This document shows, piece by piece, positions 30,912 through 38,012 of a stretch of DNA of 39,409 bases. Position numbers and translations under genes: made by a program. The DNA comes from an uncultured Burkholderiales bacterium (GTDB lineage Bacteria > Pseudomonadota > Gammaproteobacteria > Burkholderiales > Burkholderiaceae_C). The notes beneath the pieces were generated by a model. It saw only the letters and a program-made list of their open reading frames with translations. It was not told the origin of the DNA and ran no database searches. The stretch's first letter is position 1. Each line of letters opens with the position of its first letter. The stretch lies in assembly GCA_937871935.1 (NCBI GenBank), contig CALMQI010000015.1, positions 1 through 39,409 on the forward strand, in the 5' to 3' direction.

Positions 30912-31463
30912 ATGGCCTCGAAGTCCCCCGTCACCGATGGTTTGTGCACCCTGCTGGAGTGGTTGATCGCCCTCGCGCTGGCGGTGATGGTCGTGATGGT
31001 GTTCGGCAACGTGGTGCTGCGCTACGCCTTCAACTCCGGCATCGCGGTCAGCGAGGAGCTGTCGCGCTGGTTGTTCGTGTGGATGACCTTCCTCGGCGCG
31101 CTGGTCGCGCTGAAGGAGCACGGCCACCTCGGCACCGACATGCTGGTGGCGCGCCTGTCGCCGCTCGGCAAGCGGATCTGCCTGGCCGTGAGCCAACTGC
31201 TGATGCTCGGCGTGACCGCGATGATCTTCACCGGCAGCCTGGCGCAGGCGCGCATCAATTGGGATGTCGAAGCACCGGTCACCGGCGCACCGATGGCGGT
31301 CGTGTATGCGGCCGGCGTGGTGTTCGCGGTGCCGGCGACGCTGCTGCTGCTGCGTGAGCTGTGGCGCACGTTGAGCGGCCGCCTGGCCGACGACGAGCTG
31401 GTGATGGTGCAGGAGTCGGAAGATCTCGCGCACCTGAAGACCCAGCGCAGCGACGAGTCATGA
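30912..31463 (+). CDS. TRAP transporter small membrane subunit (DctQ)
   Basis: The 183-residue protein has four membrane helices and the DctQ signature: VFGNVVLRYAFNSGIAVSEELSRWLFVWMTFLGA, with the conserved RY and EE(L)xRWxFVWxxFLG pattern and the following basic/glycine loop (KEHGHLGTDM). It forms the membrane complex with DctM and lets Na+-driven uptake of an organic acid delivered by the binding protein. The C-terminal ~35 residues are polar and cytoplasmic. The stop overlaps the DctM start (ATGA). The likely cargo is a hydroaromatic or other carboxylate, judged from the shikimate-dehydrogenase homologue in the same unit. Confidence 0.92.
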   Translation: MASKSPVTDGLCTLLEWLIALALAVMVVMVFGNVVLRYAFNSGIAVSEELSRWLFVWMTFLGALVALKEHGHLGTDMLVARLSPLGKRICLAVSQLLMLGVTAMIFTGSLAQARINWDVEAPVTGAPMAVVYAAGVVFAVPATLLLLRELWRTLSGRLADDELVMVQESEDLAHLKTQRSDES

Positions 31464-32737
31464 CAGTCGCCATCTTCCTCGGTGCGCTGCTCGGCGCGAT
31501 GGCGCTCGGCATGCCGATCGCCTACGCGCTGCTGGTGTCGGGCGCCGCGCTGATGTGGCACCTGGACACTTTCGATGCGCAGATCCTGGCGCAGAACCTG
31601 ATCAACGGTGCCGACAGCTTTCCGCTGCTGGCGGTGCCGTTCTTCATGCTGGCTGGCGAGATCATGAACGTCGGCGGCCTGAGCCGGCGCATCGTGAACC
31701 TCGCGCTCGCGCTGGTCGGCCACCTGCGCGGCGGCCTCGGCTTCGTGACCATCCTGGCCGCGGTGCTGATGGCCGCGCTGTCGGGCTCCGCGGTGGCCGA
31801 CACCGCGGCGCTGGCCGCGCTGTTGCTGCCGATGATGGTCAAGGCCGGCCACGACAAGGCACGCGCCGGCGGACTGATCGCCTCGGCCGGCATCATCGCG
31901 CCGGTGATCCCGCCGTCGATCGGCTTCGTGATCTTCGGCGTCGCCGCCAACCTGTCGATCGGCAAGCTGTTCATGGCCGGCATCGTGCCGGGCCTGCTGC
32001 TCGGGCTGGCCATCGCGATCACCTGGTACTTCGTGGCGAAGAAAGAAGCCATCACGCCGCCGGCCAAGGCGACCACGGCCGAACGCTGGGCCGCGCTACG
32101 TTCGTCGACCTGGGCGCTGTTCCTGCCGGTGATCGTGCTGGTGGGCCTGAAGATGGGCGTCTTCACGCCGACCGAAGCGGCGGTCGTGGCGGCGGTGTAC
32201 GCGCTCTTCGTCGCCACCGTGGTCTATCGCGAGATGACGCTGGCGCAGCTGCTGCCGGTGTTCGTCAGCGCGGCCAAGACCACGTCGGTGATCATGTTCC
32301 TCGTCGCCGCGGCGATGGTCTCGGCGTGGTTGATCACGGTGGCCAACTTGCCGACGCAGCTGATCGCGCTGCTGCAGCCGTTCATGGACAACCCCACGCT
32401 GCTGCTGCTGATGATCATGCTGCTGGTGATCGCGGTGGGCACCGCGATGGACATGACGCCGACCATCCTGATCCTCACGCCGGTGCTGATGCCGGTGGTC
32501 AAGGCCGCCGGCATCGACCCGATCTACTTCGGCGTGCTGTTCATCATCAACAACGCGATCGGCCTGATCACGCCGCCGGTGGGCACCGTGCTCAACGTGG
32601 TGGCCGGCGTCGGCCGCATGAAGATGGACGACGTCACCCGTGGCGTGCTGCCGTTCATGCTGGCGCAGCTCGCCGTGCTCTTGCTGCTGGTGCTCTTTCC
32701 GCAGATCGTGCTGTGGCCCCTGAAGCTTTTCTACTGA
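31460..32737 (+). CDS. TRAP transporter large membrane subunit (DctM)
   Basis: The 425-residue protein is of standard DctM length with about 11-12 helices. The diagnostic segments are ALSGSAVADTAALAALLLPMM, AGIIAPVIPPSIGFVIFG and GLITPPVGTVLNVVAGVG, where the two PP-containing re-entrant hairpins form the Na+ and substrate sites. It is the transport-carrying subunit of the TRAP system and pairs with DctQ, whose gene overlaps it by four bases. The binding-protein gene follows after 25 bases. Nothing unusual is seen. Confidence 0.95.
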   Translation: MTVAIFLGALLGAMALGMPIAYALLVSGAALMWHLDTFDAQILAQNLINGADSFPLLAVPFFMLAGEIMNVGGLSRRIVNLALALVGHLRGGLGFVTILAAVLMAALSGSAVADTAALAALLLPMMVKAGHDKARAGGLIASAGIIAPVIPPSIGFVIFGVAANLSIGKLFMAGIVPGLLLGLAIAITWYFVAKKEAITPPAKATTAERWAALRSSTWALFLPVIVLVGLKMGVFTPTEAAVVAAVYALFVATVVYREMTLAQLLPVFVSAAKTTSVIMFLVAAAMVSAWLITVANLPTQLIALLQPFMDNPTLLLLMIMLLVIAVGTAMDMTPTILILTPVLMPVVKAAGIDPIYFGVLFIINNAIGLITPPVGTVLNVVAGVGRMKMDDVTRGVLPFMLAQLAVLLLLVLFPQIVLWPLKLFY

Positions 32738-32762
32738 CCCCGAGACCCCCAAGGAGACATCG

Positions 32763-33767
32763 ATGAAACGACTGATGATCAAGACCATGCTGGCCGCCGT
32801 CGCGGTCGCCGCGTTCGGCGCCGCGTCGGCGCAGGACATCAAGGAACGCCAGTTCAAGCTCGGCCTGCAGAACCCCAAGGGCCACCCGCTGGTCACCGGC
32901 GCCGAGAAGTTCGCCGAGATCGTGGCCGCCAAGTCCGGCGGCAAGCTGAAGGTCAACCTGTTCCCGGGCGGCGTGCTCGGCGGCGATGCGCCCACGGTGT
33001 CGGCGTTGCAGGGCGGCACGGTGGAGATGACGGCGCTGAACTCCGGCATCCTGGCCTCGCAGGTGAAGGACTTCGAGGTCTACGACTTCCCGTTCATGTT
33101 CGCCAACCCGAAGGAGGCAGACGCGGTGGTCGACGGCCCGTTCGGCCAGAAGCTGCACGCCAAGCTGGCCGACAAGGGCATCGTCGGCCTGGCCTACTGG
33201 GAGCTGGGTTTCCGCAACATCACCAACAGCAAGCGGGCGATCAACAAGGTCGAGGACCTCGAAGGTCTGAAGCTGCGCGTGATCCCGAACGCGATCAACG
33301 TCGACTGGGTCAAGGCGCTCGGCGCCAACCCCACGCCGATGGCGTTCCCCGAGGTCTATGCGGCGCTCGAGGCCAAGGCCATCGACGGGCAGGAGAACCC
33401 GCTCAACGTGATCCTGGCCAACAAGTTCGCCGAGGTGCAGAAGTTCCTGGTGCTGTCGAACCACCAGTACAACCCGCAGTCGCTGATCTTCAGCAAGAAG
33501 GTCTGGGACACGCTGTCGGCCGACGAGAAGAAGATCCTGCAGGAAGCGGCGCTCGAGTCGAGCAAGTACCAGCGCCAGGTCTCGCGCGAAGCCGCCGCCG
33601 GCAACCTCGATGCGCTCAAGAAGGCCGGCATGACGGTGACCGAGCTGTCGGCCGCCGAGCAGGCCAAGCTGCGCGACAAGCTGAAGCCGGTGATCGACAA
33701 GCACGGCGCCGCGATCAGCGCCACCGTGGCCGAGATGACGGCCGAGCTGGCCAAGCTGAGGAAGTGA
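32763..33767 (+). CDS. TRAP transporter substrate-binding protein (DctP)
   Basis: The 334-residue periplasmic protein has a signal peptide (1-23, cleavage after AAFGAASA). It has the DctP signature DLEGLKLRVIPNAINVDWV, then LGANPTPMAFPEVYAALEAKAIDGQENP, which carries the arginine that clamps the substrate carboxylate. It captures an organic acid and delivers it to DctQM. AAGGAG at 32751-32756 fixes the ATG. The ligand is not readable from sequence; a quinate- or shikimate-like acid is suggested by the dehydrogenase gene next to it. The gene is followed by a C-run (33768-33776) and the dehydrogenase 39 bases on. Confidence 0.95.
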   Translation: MKRLMIKTMLAAVAVAAFGAASAQDIKERQFKLGLQNPKGHPLVTGAEKFAEIVAAKSGGKLKVNLFPGGVLGGDAPTVSALQGGTVEMTALNSGILASQVKDFEVYDFPFMFANPKEADAVVDGPFGQKLHAKLADKGIVGLAYWELGFRNITNSKRAINKVEDLEGLKLRVIPNAINVDWVKALGANPTPMAFPEVYAALEAKAIDGQENPLNVILANKFAEVQKFLVLSNHQYNPQSLIFSKKVWDTLSADEKKILQEAALESSKYQRQVSREAAAGNLDALKKAGMTVTELSAAEQAKLRDKLKPVIDKHGAAISATVAEMTAELAKLRK

Positions 33768-33806
33768 CCCCCCCCGTAGCGCGTGCTGTTGCTCGGCACC
33801 ACTGAG

Positions 33807-34661
33807 ATGACCAAGCTGCTCTGTGGCCTCATCGGTGCCGGTATTCAGAGGTCGCTGACGCCGGCGATGCAGGAGGCCGAGGCGCTGGCGCAGGGCCTGC
33901 GTCTGCACTATCAGCTGATCGACCTCGACCGCACGCCAGAGGGCGCGGCCGCGCTGCCCGTGCTCCTTTCCGCCGCGCGCACCATGGGTTTTGCCGGCCT
34001 CAACATCACCTACCCCTGCAAGCAGGCGGTGATCCCGTTGCTCGACGAGCTGTCGGACGACGCACGCGCGATGGGCGCGGTGAACACGGTGGTGTTTCGC
34101 GCTGGCCGCGCCGTCGGCCACAACACCGATGGTTCCGGCTGGGCCTGGGGCTTGCGACGCGCGTTGCCGCAGGCCGACCTGTCGCGCGTGGTGCTGCTCG
34201 GCGTCGGTGGCGCCGGTTCGGCGATCGCGCATGCTGCGCTGCGAATGGGCGTTGGCGAGCTGCGGCTGCTCGATCGCGAGCCCGACCGGGCCCGCGAGCT
34301 GGCCGGTGCGCTGGCCGCGCGTTATGGCGACGGTTGCGTGCGTGCGGATGAGTCGATCGACACGGCACTGACCGGCGCCAGCGGGCTGATCCATGCCACG
34401 CCCACCGGCATGGCCAAGCTGCCCGGCCTGCCGCTGCCGGCGGCCCTGTTGCGGCCAGACCTGTGGGTGTCGGAAGTCGTCTACTTCCCGCTCGAGACCG
34501 AACTACTGCGCGCCGCGCGTGCTGCCGGCTGCCGGGTCGCCGACGGCGGCGGCATGGCCGTCGGACAGGCGGTGGGCGCCTTCGAGCTCTTCACCGGCCT
34601 GCGCGCCGATGCCACCCGCATGCAGGCCCACTTCCACGCCATGCTCGTCGAGCGGCAGTGA
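33807..34661 (+). CDS. Quinate/shikimate dehydrogenase-like oxidoreductase 1
   Basis: The 284-residue AroE-family protein has S16-L-T at the substrate carboxylate site (QRSLTPAM), catalytic K72 in NITYPCKQ and D108 in NTDGSGW. The nucleotide motif GVGGAGSA is at ~132-139, followed by an acidic residue (LLDREPDRA, D after the second strand), suggesting NAD rather than NADP. The Ser-Leu-Thr and PCKQ form resembles catabolic quinate/shikimate dehydrogenases more than biosynthetic AroE. It probably oxidises the hydroaromatic acid brought in by the TRAP system. A GTG at 33783 would add eight residues; neither start has a clear Shine-Dalgarno. It converges on the IclR gene with a five-base gap. Confidence 0.88.
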   Translation: MTKLLCGLIGAGIQRSLTPAMQEAEALAQGLRLHYQLIDLDRTPEGAAALPVLLSAARTMGFAGLNITYPCKQAVIPLLDELSDDARAMGAVNTVVFRAGRAVGHNTDGSGWAWGLRRALPQADLSRVVLLGVGGAGSAIAHAALRMGVGELRLLDREPDRARELAGALAARYGDGCVRADESIDTALTGASGLIHATPTGMAKLPGLPLPAALLRPDLWVSEVVYFPLETELLRAARAAGCRVADGGGMAVGQAVGAFELFTGLRADATRMQAHFHAMLVERQ

Positions 34662-34666
34662 GCGCG

Positions 34667-35458
34667 TCAGATCAGCGGCAGCAACGTCAACGCGGTCTCG
34701 CGCAGGGCCGGCACCAGGCGCTCCTCGACCGCGGCCACCGGCCAGGCCGGCAGTTGCAGCGTCATGCCGAGTGCAGCGTGGCATCGGCCGTGACGGTCCA
34801 TCAGGGGCACGGCCACGCCGAGCAGCCCGGAGTCCAGCTGCGCCTGCGTCACCCAGTGGTCCTGCCGGCGCGCCGTGCGCACGAGTTCGATGAAGCCGCG
34901 GCGATCGGTGACGGTGTTCGACGTGAAGTGAGCGAATTCGTGTTCGTCGACCCATTGCCGCAGCGCCTTGTCGGGCAAACGCGACAGCAGCACCACACCG
35001 GGCGTGACCACATGGGCCGGTGCCCTTGCGCCGGCGTGGAAGCCGATCGACACCAGCCGCGGGCTGTTGCTGCGGGCGATGTACACGACCTCATGGCCGT
35101 CGAGCACGCTGACATTGACGGTTTCGCCGGTCGTCATCGACAGGCGCTGGATGAACGGCTGCACCAGCCGCGGCAGCCGCGCCGAGCCCAGATAACTCTG
35201 GCCCAGCCGCAGCACGCGCGGCGCCAGCCAGAAGCGCAGACCATCGGTCTGCGCATAGCCGAAGTGGCACAGGCTCAGCAAGTGGCGGCGCGCCGCCGTG
35301 CGCGGAATGCCGGTGCGCCTGGCCACCTCGGACACCGCCATGCGGGGATGCTCGTCGTCGAAGCACTCGATGACGGCCAGGCCGCGGCCGAGGCCGGCGA
35401 TGAGGTCTGCCGGATCGATCGGAAACGCCGAGGTGGCGCGTGGCTCAGGGTTAACCAC
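34667..35458 (-). CDS. IclR-family regulator (PcaR/PobR-like)
   Basis: The 263-residue protein has an N-terminal winged helix (~22-80; GLGRGLAVIECFDDEHPRMAVSEVARRTGIPRTAARRHL, shown here as adjoining family segments) and a C-terminal IclR effector domain (~95-260; VNVSVLDGHEVVYIARSN, then ARAPAHVVTPGVVLLSRLP). The subfamily with GRGLAVIE resembles PcaR/PcaU/PobR regulators of aromatic-acid degradation, which act as ligand-dependent activators or repressors. It diverges from dehydrogenase 2 and the Tct transporter, with a three-half-site operator between. The start is a GTG (35456-35458 on the minus strand) without a clear Shine-Dalgarno. Confidence 0.9.
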   Translation of the reverse strand: MVNPEPRATSAFPIDPADLIAGLGRGLAVIECFDDEHPRMAVSEVARRTGIPRTAARRHLLSLCHFGYAQTDGLRFWLAPRVLRLGQSYLGSARLPRLVQPFIQRLSMTTGETVNVSVLDGHEVVYIARSNSPRLVSIGFHAGARAPAHVVTPGVVLLSRLPDKALRQWVDEHEFAHFTSNTVTDRRGFIELVRTARRQDHWVTQAQLDSGLLGVAVPLMDRHGRCHAALGMTLQLPAWPVAAVEERLVPALRETALTLLPLI

Positions 35459-35469
35459 GGGAACGACCG

Positions 35470-35501
35470 ATGATCGGACACATGCGTCCGATCATCGGAC
35501 A
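35470..35501. promoter_or_regulatory. Three-half-site palindromic operator between the IclR gene and dehydrogenase 2
   Basis: ATGATCGGAC (35470-35479) and GTCCGATCAT (35486-35495) form a perfect 10-base inverted repeat. A third half-site, ATCGGACA (35494-35501), repeats 35473-35480 exactly 21 bases on and, with the middle arm, makes the 15-base palindrome GTCCGATCATCGGAC. IclR-type regulators of the PcaU group bind three 10-base repeats arranged in a similar way. It lies 12 bases before the IclR start and 54 before the dehydrogenase start. Confidence 0.7.
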
Positions 35502-35555
35502 GATGCCCAGGCCGGCGCCTTGTGGCGAACCCGGGGGCTGACTATCGTCGCGGCC

Positions 35556-36467
35556 ATGCTGCACAGCCCGCCGTCGCCCGTCGCCATCCGCGCACCCATC
35601 GTGCGCGGCAGCACCGAGCTGTTGATGGTGGTGGCCGACCCGGTCGTGCAGGTGAAGGCGCCGCAGGCCTACAACCTGGTCTTCGCCCGTTGCGGCATCG
35701 ACGCCGTCGCGGTACCGGCGCATGTGCGCAGCGCGCACTTGCGCGCCTTCGTGCACGAAGCGATGGCGCTGGGCAACCTGCGCGGGCTGGTGGTGTCGAT
35801 CCCGCACAAGACGCCATTGATGCAGATCCTTCACCGCTTCGATGCGGCCGCGCTCGCGGCGGGCGCCGTCAACGCAGTGCGGCGCGATGCCGAGGGCGCG
35901 CTCGAGGGCGCTCTGTTCGACGGCCTCGGCTTCATCGGCGCGCTCGCCCACCATGGCTTCGCCGTCAGGGCTCGCCGCGCCCTGCTGCTCGGCGCCGGTG
36001 GTGCGGGCCTGGCGATCGCCAGCGCGCTGGCGGCCACCGGCCTGGGCGAGCTGGCCGTCTTCGACACCGATTTCGAGCGCGCCGGCGCTCTGGTGCGGCG
36101 GGTCGCGCCGGCACCGGCGCGCGTCGTGGCGCAGGCCGACCCGGCCGGCTTCGACCTCATCGTCAACGCCACGCCATTGGGCCTGCGTGCCGGCGATCCG
36201 CTGCCGCTGAATCCCGACCGCGTGGCGCCGGACGCGGTGGTGGTCGACATCCTGATGACGGACGAACCGACGGCGCTGCTGCAGGCACTGCGCGCGCGCG
36301 GCGTCACCGCGTTTTCGGGCCACGAGATGCTGGTGCAACAGATGCCTGCGTACCTCGATTTCTTCGGCTTTCCGACGGCTGCCGCCGCACTGCGCGGCGG
36401 GTTGCCCGGACTGATGCCGGAACTGCGCGCCGCCCTGGGCGGCACCGAGACCCTTGTCCGACCCTGA
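35556..36467 (+). CDS. Divergent shikimate-dehydrogenase-like oxidoreductase 2
   Basis: The 303-residue AroE-fold protein keeps the catalytic lysine (K85 in VVSIPHKTPL), an aspartate at the NTDG position (D122 in LFDGLGF) and the nucleotide loop GAGGAG (146-151). It has lost the serine pair that holds the shikimate carboxylate (VQVKAPQAYN in place of the usual S-x-S-P-x-x-H-N) and the Asn of NTDG. It thus probably acts on another cyclic or linear acid. It leads the unit dehydrogenase 2, TctC, TctB, TctA and diverges from an IclR regulator. The start at 35556 yields a family-like N-terminus after ~20 extra residues; M24 would be an alternative. Confidence 0.82.
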   Translation: MLHSPPSPVAIRAPIVRGSTELLMVVADPVVQVKAPQAYNLVFARCGIDAVAVPAHVRSAHLRAFVHEAMALGNLRGLVVSIPHKTPLMQILHRFDAAALAAGAVNAVRRDAEGALEGALFDGLGFIGALAHHGFAVRARRALLLGAGGAGLAIASALAATGLGELAVFDTDFERAGALVRRVAPAPARVVAQADPAGFDLIVNATPLGLRAGDPLPLNPDRVAPDAVVVDILMTDEPTALLQALRARGVTAFSGHEMLVQQMPAYLDFFGFPTAAAALRGGLPGLMPELRAALGGTETLVRP

Positions 36468-36494
36468 ATCCACCCTCGAGAGGAGACACACACC

Positions 36495-37484
36495 ATGAAG
36501 ACACTGCACAAGACGCTCGCCACCTGGACGCTGGCGCTGGCCGCCGGCGCAGCCGCGGCGCAAGGCTTTCCGGAGCGCGAGCTTTCCGGCGTGATCATGT
36601 GGGGCGCCGGCGGCGCCACCGACGTGGTGGCGCGCGCCATCACGCCGTACGCGGAAGAAGCGCTCGGCAAGAAGGTCGTGCTGCAGAACAAGGCAGGTGG
36701 CGCGGGCGCCATCAGCACCAACTTCGTCAACCAGCAGCCGTCCGACGGCTACACGCTGCTGCTCGGTGCGGAGAATCCGCAGCTGCATGGCGTGATGGCG
36801 CTGGGCGAGCTCGACTACTCGAAGTTCTACCCCGTCAACGTCATCGCCAGCGGAGTCGTCGTCATCGTGGCCAACAAGGACAAGCCCTGGAAGTCGCTGA
36901 AGGAGCTCATCGCCGATGCGCAGGCCAATCCGGGCAAGGTCAAGATGGGCTCCACCGGCCCCGGCGGCCTGCCGCACACGGTGGGCTCGATGATCGGCAC
37001 CGTGACCAAGCTGCCGGTGACCGCGGTGCCGTTCGACGGCGAGGGCCCCGGCATGACGGCGCTGCAGGGCGGCCACGTCGACTTCATGGCCGTCGGCCTG
37101 GGCGCGGCGGCCGAGCACATCAAGGCCGGACGGGTGAAGCCGCTGGCCGTGCTGCGCGACACCGCGCACGACGGCATTGCGCCGATCACCGCCGACCTGC
37201 CGGCGATCGGCAAGTACCTGCCGTGGGGTCCGTTCTACGGCGTCTTCGTCAAGCGCGACGTGCCCGATGCGGCCAAGGCCAAGCTCGTCGCAGCCTTCAA
37301 GACCGCGGCTTCGAACCCGAAGTTCGTCGAGCTGATGACCGGTCGCAGCAACGTGATGATGAACATCTCGGGCGCCGAAGCCGATGCGTACCTGAAGAAG
37401 TGGCAATCGGTCACCGCGTGGACGCTGCAGGAGGCGGGAGCGGCGAAGAAGTCGCCGGCCGACCTCGGCATCGCCAAGCCCTAG
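36495..37484 (+). CDS. Bug/TctC-family tripartite tricarboxylate transporter binding protein
   Basis: The 329-residue periplasmic protein has a signal peptide (1-22, ending AAGAAAAQG). The Bug-family features are visible: MWGAGGATDVVARAI, in place of the usual PxxPGGxxD, then QNKAGGAGAISTNFV, PSDGYTLLLG, TGPGGLPHTVG and DFMAVGLGAAAEHIKAGRVKPLAV. It captures a carboxylate for the TctAB membrane pair. Bug proteins are exceptionally abundant in Burkholderiales. AGGAGA at 36481-36486 supports the start. The ligand may be the substrate of dehydrogenase 2 just upstream; this is inferred from operon order. Confidence 0.93.
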   Translation: MKTLHKTLATWTLALAAGAAAAQGFPERELSGVIMWGAGGATDVVARAITPYAEEALGKKVVLQNKAGGAGAISTNFVNQQPSDGYTLLLGAENPQLHGVMALGELDYSKFYPVNVIASGVVVIVANKDKPWKSLKELIADAQANPGKVKMGSTGPGGLPHTVGSMIGTVTKLPVTAVPFDGEGPGMTALQGGHVDFMAVGLGAAAEHIKAGRVKPLAVLRDTAHDGIAPITADLPAIGKYLPWGPFYGVFVKRDVPDAAKAKLVAAFKTAASNPKFVELMTGRSNVMMNISGAEADAYLKKWQSVTAWTLQEAGAAKKSPADLGIAKP

Positions 37485-37511
37485 ACCACGCGGCAACCCC
37501 ACGAGCCCACG

Positions 37512-38012
37512 ATGAGTACGTTGCGCGAGCGCCGGCCCGGCGAGATCGTCTTCATGACTCTGCTGCTGGCCGGCAGCCTGTTCATGCTGTGGCAGGCCTA
37601 CGGCATCTCGAAGTTCGAGTCCATCACATCGGCCGGCGTGTTTCCGATGCTGGCCACGCTGACGCTGGTGGTCACGGGCTGCCTCATCCTGCGCGACACG
37701 CTGCGCAGCCGGCTCGCGGCGGACGCCAGCGGCCGCACGCTGGCACAGCGCTTCGCGCGCGAACTCGCGCCGCCGGCGGTCATTGCGTTCACGGCCGCCA
37801 TCGCGGTCTACATGGGATTGCTCGACAGGCTCGGCTTCATCGTCTCGTCGTACCTCTTCCTGGTCTTCGGCATGCGCCTGCTGGGCAGCCGGCGCTGGGG
37901 CCTGAATCTGCTGGTGAGCGCGCTGTCGCTGGCGGCGATCTACCTCGTGTTCCGCACCGCGTTCTCGGTCGTGCTGCCCGCAGGCAGCTGGCTGCAAGGG
38001 TGGCTGAAGTGA
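37512..38012 (+). CDS. TctB-family small membrane subunit
   Basis: The 166-residue protein has four membrane helices (about 14-30, 42-60, 88-110 and 125-160, the last being two close segments) with the TctB pattern ERRPGEIVFMTLLLAGSLFML and FPMLATLTLVVTGCLIL. It is the small membrane component of the tripartite tricarboxylate transporter, working with TctA. It starts 27 bases after the binding protein gene and its stop overlaps the TctA GTG start by four bases. Sequence is little conserved in the family, so the call leans on size, topology and neighbours. Confidence 0.9.
   Translation: MSTLRERRPGEIVFMTLLLAGSLFMLWQAYGISKFESITSAGVFPMLATLTLVVTGCLILRDTLRSRLAADASGRTLAQRFARELAPPAVIAFTAAIAVYMGLLDRLGFIVSSYLFLVFGMRLLGSRRWGLNLLVSALSLAAIYLVFRTAFSVVLPAGSWLQGWLK

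Noticed and set aside
35451-37997. Open frame of about 850 codons on the minus strand
   Set aside because: It is the antisense shadow of dehydrogenase 2, TctC and TctB, with a low-complexity Arg/His/Gln/Ala composition and no recognisable domain.
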